Assembly: GCF_023856365.1 (NCBI RefSeq)
Contig: NC_064537.1
Span: 3,797,001 to 3,861,000, forward strand
Direction: 5' to 3'
Source: Brienomyrus brachyistius
Taxonomy: Eukaryota; Chordata; Actinopteri; Osteoglossiformes; Mormyridae
DNA: 64,000 bases
The notes beneath the pieces are model-generated. The model saw only the letters and a program-made list of their open reading frames with translations, was not told where the DNA came from and ran no database searches. Of the stretch, positions 52,801-64,000 are shown one piece after another (within the stretch, counting starts at the first letter, position 1; each line of letters starts with the position of its first letter). The position numbers and the translations under genes were made by a program.

Positions 52801-55800
52801 GTCACTTTCAGGCTGGTCAGCCAGCCCCTGTGAAAACTGGGCTTTTAGGTACTACTGCCTCTTTGCCGAACAGCAGCTCAGCTTATTCGACTATTTAAAA
52901 ACTTTTAATCACAGAGAGCAGTTATACAGTCCTGTGGTTTTATCCTTACACCTCTGTCAAAAAGAACTGAGCCAGAGCAGAGCAGCTGGACACCCCCGCA
53001 CACACGGCCCCCCAATGAACAGCTCCTATCTCACACTGCACACACGGCCCGCCAATGAACAGCTCCTATCTCACACTGCACACACGGCCCCCCAATGAAC
53101 AGCTCCTATCTCACACTGCACACACGGCCCCCCAATGAACAGCTCCTATCTCACACTGCACACACGGCCCCCCAATGAACAGCTCCTATCTCACACTGCA
53201 CACACGGCCCCCCAATGAACAGCTCCTATCTCACACTGCACACACGGCCCCCCAATGAACAGCTCCTATCTCACACTGACAGACGTTTTCCTGCAGGGCT
53301 GGAGGCTTCCAGCTCGAGCCTGAACACCACCAGCCACCCCCCCTTCCTGGACTTCAATCTGCCGTCCAGCAGGCAGACACATCTGGAGTGCGCAGCAGAC
53401 TCGTCTGCAATGAACATCTTGAAGTAAGACTGAGACGAGGACGCTCAATGGTCACGCGTCTAGGTTACGGGCTCTCCGTACGGATCTGGTCAACGCTTCC
53501 CTGTGACTTTCCGTAATTCCAGATTTTTAGCACCAAACAGCCCCCCCCTCCCCCCACACACACCCCCCACCCTAGATCCTGTCTCTCCAAGGGCTGGATG
53601 ATCACCACGGATACTCACATCAATGATCAGGTACTCCACGGGCAGAGGTCGTGCTAGGTATGTGATGTCGTTGCCAAATTTGTCCTTGTCCTGCGGAGAG
53701 AGAGGACAAAGCGTGACATTAAGAGCAGCATGCATCAGGCCGCAGCCGTTCAAACGTGTCGCTGTGCGGATGTCGCTCAGTGTGACTCCAGGCACCAAAT
53801 CCTGATGCTAACAAATGAAACTTGGACTTCGAATGTTACAGGGACATGAAATAACTTGTTTCCAACATACTGAACACAAATGTGGTACCAATAGTGCCAG
53901 AAAAAGTCTTCGCCAAATTCCCTGTTTATGCCATCAGAGGAGAGACACACACCCCCCCTGACCTGGGGGAGGGGGGGCTGTATCCCTAAGCATGCTGACA
54001 CCATCTCAGTCTGCCATCAGTAACAGCAAGGAGAGGCAGCTGAGAAATATGGCCTTCACAGCGGGATTCAGCTCAGACTGCAGTCTGCGGAGCTGCAGGG
54101 TGTGTGTGTGTGTGTGCGTATCCATTCTCCCACCGCATTCCCTATGTGTGCTTTTTATAATCCACCCAGTCCTCCCAGTCCAGTGACTTCAGACAGTCCA
54201 CGTTTAGCTCCCAGCAAAGAAAAAAACTAAGCAAGAATGTTGAATACCTGGTACAAGTGTACTGTGTCTGACCCGCCTGTAGGGGGCGCACTTTTCAGCA
54301 AGCCCCTGCGAACCCCCCAGTGATGGTACCTTGTAGAAGACATCCGGCACATACTGCTCTGTGCTGGACTCCTTGGCGTAGCCCAGCTCGGGGGCGTCCC
54401 GGCAGGGCAACAGGCACTCGTCCCGCACCAGCGCCATACACTGATTGGACACCTGATAGCCCTCGAAGTGCACCTGGTTGTCAGGGCCCCCTGCAGGTAG
54501 AAAAGTGAAGGACAGAGGGGTCAGTCTCGAATCCACAAACCCAGGAGATACACCTGTGAACGCCAAACAAAGAGCTTGTGTCTGGAGTTGAGGGACCAGC
54601 AGACCCCAGTGTGCGAGTGTGACAGAACTGCCAAACCCCCAATCATCATGAGCCGATGGAGAACACAACCATTATGAACAAGAACCAGAAGATTGCTGGT
54701 TTGCGTCCCTAAAGTAACCATGGTGTACGACTAAATGAACCTGCAACATCCGAGCCGGTAAATGGATAGATTCATACCTCGACTTGGATAAAAACATAAG
54801 CAACTAACCAAGCAAACCGACAGACAGAGGGAGAGAAGACCTGCAGGTGTGGGCGGGATCCGCTCACTGTGCCGCAATTAACACATGGATAACGAACACA
54901 GCAGCACTAACGTGGGCAGGGAGGGTCTGGGCGACAGGAAGACTGAATGGGAAATACCATTGCAGGGGGGGGGGAGCCAGGGTACCCACAACAGCCACAA
55001 TGAGAGCCCGGGCAAGAAGGACGGAGAATATGAGTAAGGAAGAAGTGTGTGGGGTGGAAAATTCATGACAACACAGAGCCATGAGGCGTTAGAGGGGGGA
55101 GACGAGAGAACATGCAACCCCCCCCCCCCCGAACATCCCAAAGCCTGTAATCACCGGTTCTGTTATAACACACTGCATGCGACGGCAAAAAATGCGCTGA
55201 GGCTGCAGCTGCGGCCAGGGGCTCTGCCGCCGGGAGAGAGCAGCGAGAGATGGGTTTGGGGGGGGGGGGGGACGTACCTGTCGCTACCACGGTGACAAAC
55301 TTGGAGCCAAAGTGCCCGTCGGGGGAGAGGCGGCAGGGGTTGGGGTGTTTGTTCTGGAAGTGGCCCGCTGTGATGCACTCCTCCGCACTCAGGAAATGGG
55401 TGTCCTGTACAGGAAGAGCGGGTCAGGAGAGGAGCCGGCACACCGGCGGGGTCCGCAGGCAGGCAGCAGGAGAACGTGAAGGTCTGTCACCGACACACTG
55501 CAGCAGTGACCCTGTTCACGGATTCAGAACCACGCTACACCCATGTCCGTGACTATAGATATTAGTGCTGGAATCTTTTAAAGACGTCGAGATGGCAGCA
55601 GCGATCCGAGATCCCATCTTCGTTCCACTGCCCACGACGGGGAGCATTAACAGCAGAGCAAACACCATCTCCTGCAGCCCCACACACGCCGGCCGCCCCC
55701 TGCTCCCCCTCCATGCCCCCGGTAGGCGCTACAGCCTGCACCACCAGGCTCAGGGAGAGTTTCTACCCAAACTCGCCAGGCAGCCAGCTCTCCGTATGGA

Positions 55801-58800
55801 GACTCGCAGCTCCAGGCATTACTGCATCTATAATTTATAACTATTTCATGTAAATGTCTCTGAAGTTATATTTATATATTCTTGTTATGCTGGGAACTGC
55901 AGATTGGATCTCAGTGTCCCGGGAATATAACACAAAGCACACGAATATATCGCTTGATATCCGTCACGAGAGCCGTAAGCCATTATCAAACAGGAAGCTC
56001 CAGTGAGCACAGGCCCGGTGGTGGCTGAGAGGCCCGCGGCACAGCAGGCCCCAGGGACGCCCGGGTTACCTTGTTCCGGCTGTAGCGCACAGTTCCTATC
56101 CTCGTGTCCTCTGACAGCAGATCCGTGAAGATCCAGCCCACCTGAAACACACACAGTGCCCGATTGAAGAACCAAGGGCCACCACAGCCAGCTACGCCCC
56201 CTGGCGGTGAACTGAAAGGTCCCCCCCGGACCCCACCTTGCAAAGTCCCAGCTTAGCGGCAATCTCCTCCACCGCCGCAGCCTTGGGGTCATCCACCAGC
56301 TCCAGGCTGTTCTGAGTGCCGATCTGCAAGAGAGAGATAAAGGGGCAAATCAGGAACAGTAAACTGGGAGGCAGAAATGAACCGCAATACAGGCAATTCC
56401 TCTCGGGGTGATTTCACCCCTAGCGCAAATTCAGCGGAAAAAATGAACGAATAGGTCTAATCTCACTGGCGCCACAAGACGGACAAAAAAAGCATTTTAA
56501 TAGGTTTAGTGATGATTTAATGGTCTAAGTAACTCTGCTTCCAGAAACAGACACACATCATGGAGCCTGTTATTTCCTATGACTCCAGCTGTAACAGAAT
56601 AAACCACCTGGAGCCAGGTACACCTTCATTCGAGCGTCACGTAAACCCAGAGCTAGAAGAGAAGGTGGGATTTGATTTCCCCCTAGTGGAGGACACATGG
56701 CATTGCACGCCGACTGTGGCTGATGGCTTCATTGAGACCATCCTCCTCACCTGCGGGGGCTCATAGATGGCGGCCACCTCGGCCCGGATGCCCAGCGGGA
56801 TGTCCTTGTGCTCGGTGTACCTTCCGTACAGGTAGCCCATCCGCTGGTTTCCCGTCTTCCTCCAGAAGTCCAGGAAGCGGTCTGCGATGGTGTGGTTCTC
56901 AAACATGATGTTGTCTACGTGCCTGTATTTCTACGACAAACACAAAAAATGAGGAAATGGGAGATCGGGGCTGGATGCATCCCCCTGTCCCTCACGAGCA
57001 GGACCACAGCGAATGAGATGAAGCCCCTCCAGGTGGGCGGAGTCTCAGCGGCGGCCAGTTAGGCAGCAGGAACGTCCTGGCTGAAGGGCTACCTGTCTGT
57101 TGAGGGTGATGGCGCTGGGCTGGCACTTAGTGCAGATGCCCTCGGGCCACGGAGGGTGGCCCTCGCAGCCCGAGCGGATCTTACAGCTGATGTTCTCCAA
57201 AGCGACGAACTTGCCCCTGGACAGAGATCACACGTGCTCACATACGCGACTAACTTCAATACTGCGTATACAGCACTCCCACAAATATAACAAAAACGGG
57301 GTCCTTTGGGACACCGACGGCCCCCACACCACCCCCCCCCCCCCCCTCACTTGTCCGCGCCTCCCGTCAGCTTGCGGATGTAGGCGTGGAAGGACATATG
57401 CTTGACGGGGGGGTCCAGGTGGTTCAGGTAGTCCTCGTCGAAGGGCTGCCATAACAAACAAGAGAACGTGGTCACACCCAGCCCGGTAGCCATGGTAACC
57501 GCAGATGCGCGGGGTCGGGCCGCTCTCACCTCCAGGGGCACGCAGTGCACACACTTCCCCATGGGCCCATGTCGACACCTGGACAGGCAGCGGAAGACAG
57601 GCTCAGTCATTGACACCCCAAGAAAAGTCACCGCACCCAGTAATTGACAGCTGCATTAACATCCACCGCCCAGCAGGGGGCACCAAAGGAAAGAACCCCC
57701 GAAACTCTTACCCACCGATAAATTAAGCAGCCCTACCGATTATCACGCCCACCCCATGGCCTATGAGAGGGACAGCGTAAAAGCAGCCTTACAGCTGGGG
57801 GTCTCTGTTCCTATAGATCTTCCCATCCTGTTTGGTCAGGTACTGGTCGATCTCGTCCTCCGGGATCAGGGTCGCGGACAAGGAGCGCGACATGGACGAA
57901 GTCGAGGAGGAAGAGGAGGAGGAGGAGGGCAGCGAGGAAGATGAGTGTGGGGCAGCCACATCCATGACCTCGCTGGAGGATCCAGAGGCTCCGGAGGGGA
58001 ACAGGAAGAGCATGTCTCCATGTCTGTAAGGAGTCGAGGACACAGAAAGAAAGGCTAAGACAAGGGACAGACAGACCGACTCAGGCCTGTAGAAGAGACT
58101 ATGATGAGATGGTGAGCAGTGGACAGATATCACAAGATTAGTCACCTACGAGCATCTGAGCAGCAGAGAACAAAGGAGAAAGAGAGGAGGGCACTACGGG
58201 CCGAGGGCACTACGGGCCGAGGGCACAAGCTAACATGCAAACCCTGAATCTCATATCAACACCTGAACCCCTTTACAGATTAAGTCCTGTCACTCAGTCA
58301 GTGCACTTCAGTAAAGACAAAGCTAATCCAATATCCACCCATTACTGTAGTGTTCAGGCATCAGAAGTAGATCTAATATTTAGAGGGGGGGTATTAGCCA
58401 TTTAGCCGTGTACTACTGGTGACTGACCGAACGCTTCAGCAAGCTGAACTTACTTAATCTTAAGCAGGCTGAGGGCCTTGTTCTGGGACACGATCTCTCC
58501 AGTCTTGTTCCGGTTCAGGTAGACAGAGAAGCCATTGGAGCTGAAGCCAAACTCTTTGGCCACCTGTTGTGAGGAGGAGGCAGAACAGGGGGTGGAGCTC
58601 AGAAGACATTACCCAATCACAGCGTACCACTTATCAGGCACGTGGGCCAAAACTAAACAGCAGAACGGCATAAACCGCTTTGATTGTAGTGATGTGTAGT
58701 GATTGTAGTGATGTGTAGTGATTGTAGTGATGTGTAGTGATTGTAGTGATGTGTAGTGATTGTAGTGATGTGTAGTGATTTCAGGCTACAGCTTATTCCC

Positions 58801-61512
58801 AGAAACATATCCAGTGCTACTAAGAGAGAAAATAATGAAACAAAGGAAAAGTTTTGCCCAGAGTCTCTGGGATCAGCAAGAGCAGACCATGTGTTGTAGT
58901 TACCCAAGCTGGCCAGCAGAGGGACCCAACCTGAACGTTCCAACTGGAGATCAATTAATCACAGTAATCACAGACTTCCCGTAACGGTCCAGCGGTCAGC
59001 TGAGCTCAGGACAGACAAATGAGGGCAAAAGGCATCTGGAGGGAAGTGGTATTTAACCCTGAAAATAACTCGGGAACAAAGGTTACCCAATGTTATGGAG
59101 GGCGGTGGCTTAGGCATGGAGCCCGACAGAGAAAAGCATTCGGCCATGGGGAGAGCAAGGCAACGCGGGCAGGCAGATAAGGAAGACGCGTCTGATCCAG
59201 CTCAGAGAGCAGCGCAGATAAGCAGGTGTCAGATGTTAACCCTGACGGGAGACCCGAGGAGGTCAGCGACCCTGGTAAGTCTCCCTAAACGATGAAATGG
59301 CACCAGCAAGACCAACAACTGAGGCACATCTAAAACAATAGAGGGCTTAGACTTAAGGAGATTAGTCACTTGCTGCATTCAAAATTAATTACACCTGCAT
59401 GGAAAAATACATCCAGAGGTTTCACCAAGGATGAAAGTGACAAGTCTCAGACCTTTTTTTAGCTTTATAAGAATCACTAACTTATTTGAGTGAACATTCC
59501 CACATTGTGAGATTTAGCACATGTGATACACGGACCTAGTGGCTGAGCTCCCATTACTGCTGGGTGCAGACAAAGTGTTGCCATTTGAGGTGAAGCCTCG
59601 ACGAATCACAGCACAGGGGATGCGGGTCACATTTGCCCGCAAGGACACAGCTGCGACCTCAGAAATTCCAACATGAATCCCCTGAGGGCAGATGCCCCAT
59701 CACTTAACACGGCACACAGCTCACTAGTACAAGTGCACTGTCTGAAAAAGGGTCACTTTTTGCCAATCTGAGCTACACTGGACTGGCTTGGGATTAGAGA
59801 GAGAGAGAGGGGCCACTTCACAGACTGACACAGACATTAAAGTGACGCATTCAATGCTGGCTAATAGCATCATGAACTGTTTAATACGGCCCACTGTAGG
59901 GTCAGAGGCAACAGCGCCACCACATGGTGATCATGCAAACAAGCCTCACTACACAAAAGTAAATGGGAGCATCACTGTCCTGAGGCTAGAGGAGAGCTAT
60001 TTGTTAACGTGCACATGCGCACACATACATGTATAACTGAACCCCGAAGAATGCAGACAGATGTAAAGTGGCTGGAAGCCTGAGAGCGCTGGTGCGCAGG
60101 TCTGTACCTTTTTCAGGAAGGCAGCCGCCGTCTCCCGCTTGGTGGAGGGAATCTTCTTCATTCCCTCCGGGGACTGGACTCGGACGATCTGAGGGGGGCG
60201 ATAGCGTAAATATGCTTTAATACTCTCAAGAGAAACCAAGAGAAGCTTTTAATCCAACAGTGAGATAGTGAAGGGAATCAAGAGTTTTCGCACAGGAACC
60301 TGAACAGCGCGTTAAAGTGAAAATAATCGCACAAACACATCTGAAAACATTACCGAGAATGAAGCATAGCTGTGACTATGCAAAACCTAAACAGGAAAAC
60401 AAGGACGACACTATGGTCGACGGCAGGGGCGTTTCTAACTATTGGAAAAGGGAGCTGTCAAGTTTACCCGGGGCTTCAGTTATTTTTTAGGAAGAAAGAT
60501 TGGCATCAGGGGTAAAATACTCGGGGCGACGGCCCCGAGCGATCGGACCTACCGACGGGCCATAGTGTGACGTTGTCGGGTTACTATTTCTCTAGTTAAT
60601 AACATGGCCTCCCTTAACGCGGGGGAAAACGGACGAGGTTGCCCGGCAGCCATGGTGCAGGGGAGCAGCAGCAAATCGAGGTCACGGAAGTACAGATCAC
60701 TCTAAACGACCCCAAACTTTATACGTATAATCATAATAAATCATATCATGCAGATACGAACGATACATAAATAACGGCAACACTAAACAAGTATTTAAAG
60801 AGCCTTCTAAACACACGCAGAGAGTAAGGTTAGATGGAAACCTGCCAAATTTCCCAACAAAGCTATTGGACACTGAAAAGGCGTTTTGTAATACCCACAC
60901 CGTTAACCACCAGCTGGACAGTTAACCGAACAGTGACGAGATGATTAACTGGCGAGAAACTTCGACAAGGAACTGGCCCGTTTACCAATAACTCGTCTGG
61001 CTATTTGAGCACCGAGTCTCACAACGGCCGTCCCCTGGCATATTCAGAAAATGACGAGCCAGTTCATTAGCATTTATTGTCCAAAACAGGTCTTTGCGTT
61101 CTCCTGAATATTAAATTCAGACAATCAAATGGTTAGTTTTCTAAAGTAAGACCGCAAACACATCTCGCAGTTAGCTGGCCAAAGTGTCTCTCCTTCTTTG
61201 TCAAATACGACTTTCACTCACGCGCAGTTAAAAAAACGGACCGACGTTAATTTATCGTTACGTCAGCGCAAAAGCAATCCTTTCCACATCCATCTAACCG
61301 CCCTGGGCCTTCTGTACAGCTAGTTAGCTGGTTGTTCGTGTTGTTTAATGCAGTTCTGGCGGCCTTCGAGGCCCAGGTGTTTCTCGGCTAGGCTGCTAGC
61401 CGGCTAATTCTGCTGCCTCATCACTCCGGCCGGTTGGCGTCAACAACACCGCACTTGCATGCACTGCCGGAGCTTTCCGGACCACACGGTGACTTACTAT
61501 GTTTTCTGCCAT
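49693..61512 (-). CDS. nploc4: Nuclear protein localization protein 4 homolog (NPL4)
   Basis: Ubiquitin-binding partner of UFD1 and the p97/VCP ATPase; the complex extracts and unfolds K48-ubiquitylated clients in ER-associated degradation, mitosis and chromatin. Seventeen coding exons: 61498-61512, 60108-60188, 58454-58563, 57793-58023, 57530-57578, 57351-57445, 57093-57216, 56751-56930, 56237-56323, 56070-56141, 55278-55404, 54330-54490, 53619-53690, 51628-51720, 51329-51445, 50108-50210, 49693-49853. They total 1,878 nt (625 residues plus stop; human 608), with every junction in phase and GT-AG. Order: UBX-like domain (residues 1-80), Ser-rich insert, zf-NPL4 with [12 protein letters not shown] and [18 protein letters not shown]-like NPL4 core, C-terminal NZF. 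Complete and apparently functional. Confidence 0.97.
52187..52236. repeat. 12-bp ACCAGTCACAGG repeat
   Basis: About five perfect copies in the nploc4 intron between exons 13 and 14. Confidence 0.9.
53000..53278. repeat. 40-bp minisatellite, 7 copies
   Basis: Seven nearly identical copies of GGCCCCCCAATGAACAGCTC + CTATCTCACACTGCACACAC in the 1.9-kb nploc4 intron between exons 13 and 14. Near-perfect identity indicates recent expansion. Confidence 0.95.
57793..58023 (-). CDS. nploc4: nploc4 exon 4: poly-serine insert in linker
   Basis: 231-nt exon from the end of the UBX-like domain ([11 protein letters not shown]) through the linker to [20 protein letters not shown]. Between them lies a low-complexity run of Ser (about 20 of 30 residues), encoded by tcc/tct/agc-rich DNA (plus-strand gaggaggaagagg). 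This accounts for most of the length gained over the human protein. It sits outside the zinc and MPN-like folds, so it is probably tolerated. Confidence 0.9.
58680..58783. repeat. 19-bp tandem repeat GATTGTAGTGATGTGTAGT
   Basis: About 5.5 copies in nploc4 intron 2. I see no other gene-like content in the 1.5-kb intron (58564-60107). Confidence 0.9.
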
Positions 61513-61800
61513 GTCGAAGAGGTCGCTCCTTAAACGCTGCGCTCCGAGCTGTAGGTGCGTAACCACTGTGTTCTGTGATGTTTCAGTAACCGACAGTTAG
61601 CGAAACTCCATCACACAGGCTGCTCAGGTATCGGGTGTCACACGCTAATGGCTCCGGGGGAGACACACCGCCCGTTCACATTCTTCCCGCACGGCCGGAA
61701 ACATAACCGCCAAACATTTGTTCCGGAAAGACAAGGCGTTTTCTTGTTTTATTGTTTAATTCACTGTACTTACGGATAGTTCGGCAGTAAATTACTACTG
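61498..61800 (-). promoter_or_regulatory. nploc4: nploc4 first exon and GC-rich promoter region
   Basis: The first coding exon is only ATG GCA GAA AAC ATA, followed by gtaagt (61492-61497). Sequence upstream to about 61.7 kb is CpG-containing without a TATA box, as in housekeeping genes. The exact start was not determined. Confidence 0.5.
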
Positions 61801-62360
61801 TATATAAGTGTTTTTTTGTGCTTTGTATTTAACCCCCTCTGCTATAAAAAGGTTGAAACATATTTAAGAATTGCATTTTATCAATTTTCTTATTTTAAAG
61901 AAAAGGATTTTTGTTAAACTGAAGTTTCTTGTACATACAAATCATTCAAAAGAATTGTAGTGATCTTTGCTTAGAGTGTCCTGTGATCAGAGGCGCAGTA
62001 GAGGTGTGGATACCCTGGCAAATACAGGAAGGGCAGCAAATTATACGCTTAACACTTAAAATTCTATGTAAAATTGGGCAGTTGGGCCCAAAGTAAAAAT
62101 CTGTCAGGAGACCTGAAAATTTTGACTGCGATGCAGCATTAGAGTTTGCTGTGGGCTGCGTTTACCAGCATGGGCATATTCACACATTAACAGAAGAATC
62201 GTAGACTCACCAAAAGCGTAAAATACTTAAGGTATTTGGATATTGTGATGAAATAAAAGTGTCTTGCAAAAACTGTGTGAACATGGGGAGAATGAGCAAA
62301 CTTCACACACTGAAATTATTGTGTAATTGTAATTAATTATCATGAAAATAATTACTAATA

Positions 62361-62706
62361 GGGACGGTATGGTGGTGCAGTGATTAGCACTGTTGTCTCA
62401 CACCTCTGGGACAGGGTTCGAATCTCCACCTGGGTCACATGTGTGTGGAGTTTGCATGTTCTCCCCATGTCATCGTGGGGTTTCCTCCGGGTCCTCCGGT
62501 TTCCCCCCACTGTCCAAAAACATGCTGAGGCTAATTGGAGTTGCTAAATTGCCCATAAGAGTGCATGTGTGTGTGAATGGTGTGTGTGTGTGCCCTGCGA
62601 TGGGCTGGCCTCCCATCCTGCCTCGTGCCCCTTGCTTCTGGGATAGGCTCCGGACCCCCCGCGACCCAGTAGGATAAGTGGTTTGAAAAATCGATCAATG
62701 GATAAA
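62361..62706 (+). mobile_element. tRNA-derived SINE, near full length
   Basis: Head GGGACGGTATGGTGGTGCAG with A-box-like TGGTGCAGTG, then B-box GGTTCGAATCTCC, a body with tttccccccactgtccaaaa and ctaattggagttgctaaatt, and an end near ggataagtggtttg plus a ggat-like tail. It lies between the divergent nploc4 and tspan10 genes. Its head differs from the copy at 17350 at a few bases. Confidence 0.82.
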
Positions 62707-63085
62707 TACTAATAGTATGACTGATTTAGCCTATTTTCTATAGGCAACAAAACACCCACTTTCTGTTTAAGATGAAATGTACATGCTTGTACTGAAACAC
62801 GTTTCCCTGTGGATCTTAAAGTTGCATAGACATCCAGCATTTTTTTTCTACATATCTGTGCCCCAACCCCATGTGCCGACTACAGAAAAATGCTCCATGA
62901 GGCAGTGAAGCGCGCTGATCTCTGAGCCGTGACTCTCACATGATGCTGTGTCTTTAGCCCTAGGCCCCGTTCTGGGTGCTGTTCCGGAACCTCACGGGAT
63001 ACGGCGTCTCTCACTCGCCCGTTTCTCTCTCACAGTGCTGGGTTTGGCGCTTGCGAGCGCGGCTTTGCCCTGATAACTGGAGAAC

Positions 63086-64000
63086 ATGAGACTGTTATTG
63101 AAGTTTCCTTTTCTCTGGGTGAGGAGGGACAGCACACGGGACAATGAGACGAGGCCACTTTTACCCAAGGTATTGTCCTGTGCATCTCTTTCTGCAGTGT
63201 AGACGGCTATGAAAGTTCAAAAGCTGCACCCAGCAGGGTTAAGCAGGATGCTAACAGGCCGGTTCTGCAGCCTTCGTTGTGTTTTGTACTGTACATTTTG
63301 GTTTTTTTTTTAGTTCTTTCAAATGGTGGTGAGTGCCACAGTCCTCCTTTGAGTATCCTCCTTTGAGTGTCCTCCTTTGAGTATCCTCCTTTCAGTGTCC
63401 TCCTTTGAGTGTCCTCCTTTATCCTCCTCCTCTTGCTCTTCCTCTATCTGAAGGGTGAACGGGATCTGGGGACAGCAGCCGTCTCTGCAAGTGAAGATTC
63501 CCAGAAGGTTCCGGATGGGAAACCCTACCCGGCAGACAAGGGAGGTCGAAGCAGCGGCTTCTCAGAGACACGGAGGGGGCTGCCACCACAGACAACCTTT
63601 AGCTTGAGCTCCTTTGTGCTAAAGTACCTCCTCTTCCTTAGCAACCTGGTCCTCTGCGTTCTGGGCCTGGTCACCTTGGCCCTGGGCCTTTGGGGCCTGG
63701 TAGACAAGGAGTCATTTGCCCAGGAGAGGATTGGCCACATTGGCACGGACCCCATGCTGTTGTTTGTGTGCCTGGGCCTGGCATTGTTCCTGCTGTGCCT
63801 GTCCGGCTGCATGGGGTCCCTGCGGGAAAACGTCTGCCTGCTGCAGGCTTTCAGTGCCGGGCTGCTGGCAGTGCTGAGCTCACAGGTGCTGGCCGCTATT
63901 GTGGCCTACAGCCTGCAGGGCCAGATCGAGGGCTCCCTGCGCACCGGCATGCTCACGGCCATGGCCCGTTACCAAGACGACCTGGACCTGCGCTTCATCA
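63086..64000 (+). CDS. tspan10: Tetraspanin-10 (oculospanin), 5' part
   Basis: Four-pass membrane protein of the TspanC8 group, which binds ADAM10 and guides its exit from the ER; in mammals it is abundant in pigmented eye cells. Exon 1 coding part 63086-63169 (28 codons, MRLLLKFPFLWVRR...RPLLPK, donor gtattg) joins exon 2 (from 63454) in phase 0. Exon 2 gives a roughly 45-residue cytosolic tail, TM1 (VLKYLLFLSNLVLCVLGLVT), a small loop, TM2 (MLLFVCLGLALFLLCLSGCM), a short inner loop LRENVCLLQ, TM3 (LLAVLSSQVLAAIVAY) and the start of the large outer loop ending YQDDLDLRFI. The CCG region and TM4 lie off the right edge. The RPLLP motif is acidic-dileucine-like and may direct endosomal sorting. 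Confidence 0.93.
63335..63428. repeat. 13-bp TCCTCCTTTGAGT tandem repeat
   Basis: Six or seven imperfect copies inside tspan10 intron 1, ending about 25 bp before the exon 2 acceptor, where they contribute to the polypyrimidine tract. Confidence 0.85.

Overview
The window is vertebrate nuclear DNA, most likely from a ray-finned fish. It has short GT-AG exons, tRNA-derived SINEs, Tc1/mariner and hAT-type elements, and many mini- and microsatellites. The three recognisable genes, rnf213, nploc4 and tspan10, have human counterparts on 17q25.3, so this is a conserved block. All exon borders were read by eye from splice signals. They were accepted only where the reading phase carried through every junction and the protein matched the family as I know it.

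Layout. From 1 to about 43.7 kb, on the minus strand, lies most of rnf213, the giant AAA+ ATPase and E3 ubiquitin/lipid ligase. I resolve 54 phase-consistent coding exons (14,046 nt, 4,682 codons). The start codon is at 42659 and the C-terminal end lies beyond base 1. A TATA-like box (about 43711) and an overlapping interferon-response motif (43905-43919) sit upstream. At 44.8-46.4 kb, minus strand, is a small gene of three coding exons for an unrecognised 173-residue secreted, coiled-coil-like protein. At 49.7-61.5 kb, minus strand, is a complete nploc4 (17 coding exons, 625 residues). From 63.1 kb to the end, plus strand, is the 5' part of tspan10.

The most striking feature is the set of rnf213 introns. 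Eight minisatellite arrays (unit lengths 16, 33, 33, 39, 39, 43, 49 and 53 bp; about 8 kb in total) fill or adjoin them, and most lie within a few tens of bases of a splice site. In two cases the repeat unit is a copy of the exon-intron junction. The 39-bp array next to exon 17 repeats the last 33 exonic bases plus the first 6 bases of the donor. It therefore lays out about 34 potential GT donors, all in frame, in a sense-strand reading frame that stays open. The 53-bp array next to exon 19 repeats the acceptor plus the first 20 exonic bases, but every intronic copy has lost the acceptor AG. The four arrays with 33- or 39-bp units also keep long open frames that are not genes.

One rnf213 intron has been expanded about ten-fold by a 1,169-bp Tc1-like element with long inverted repeats and an internally deleted transposase. 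Known functions suggest two themes. rnf213 acts in interferon-linked ubiquitylation and antimicrobial defence, with a RING and an RZ finger. nploc4 is the ubiquitin-binding cofactor of the p97/VCP segregase. Their proximity is an inherited arrangement, not an operon.
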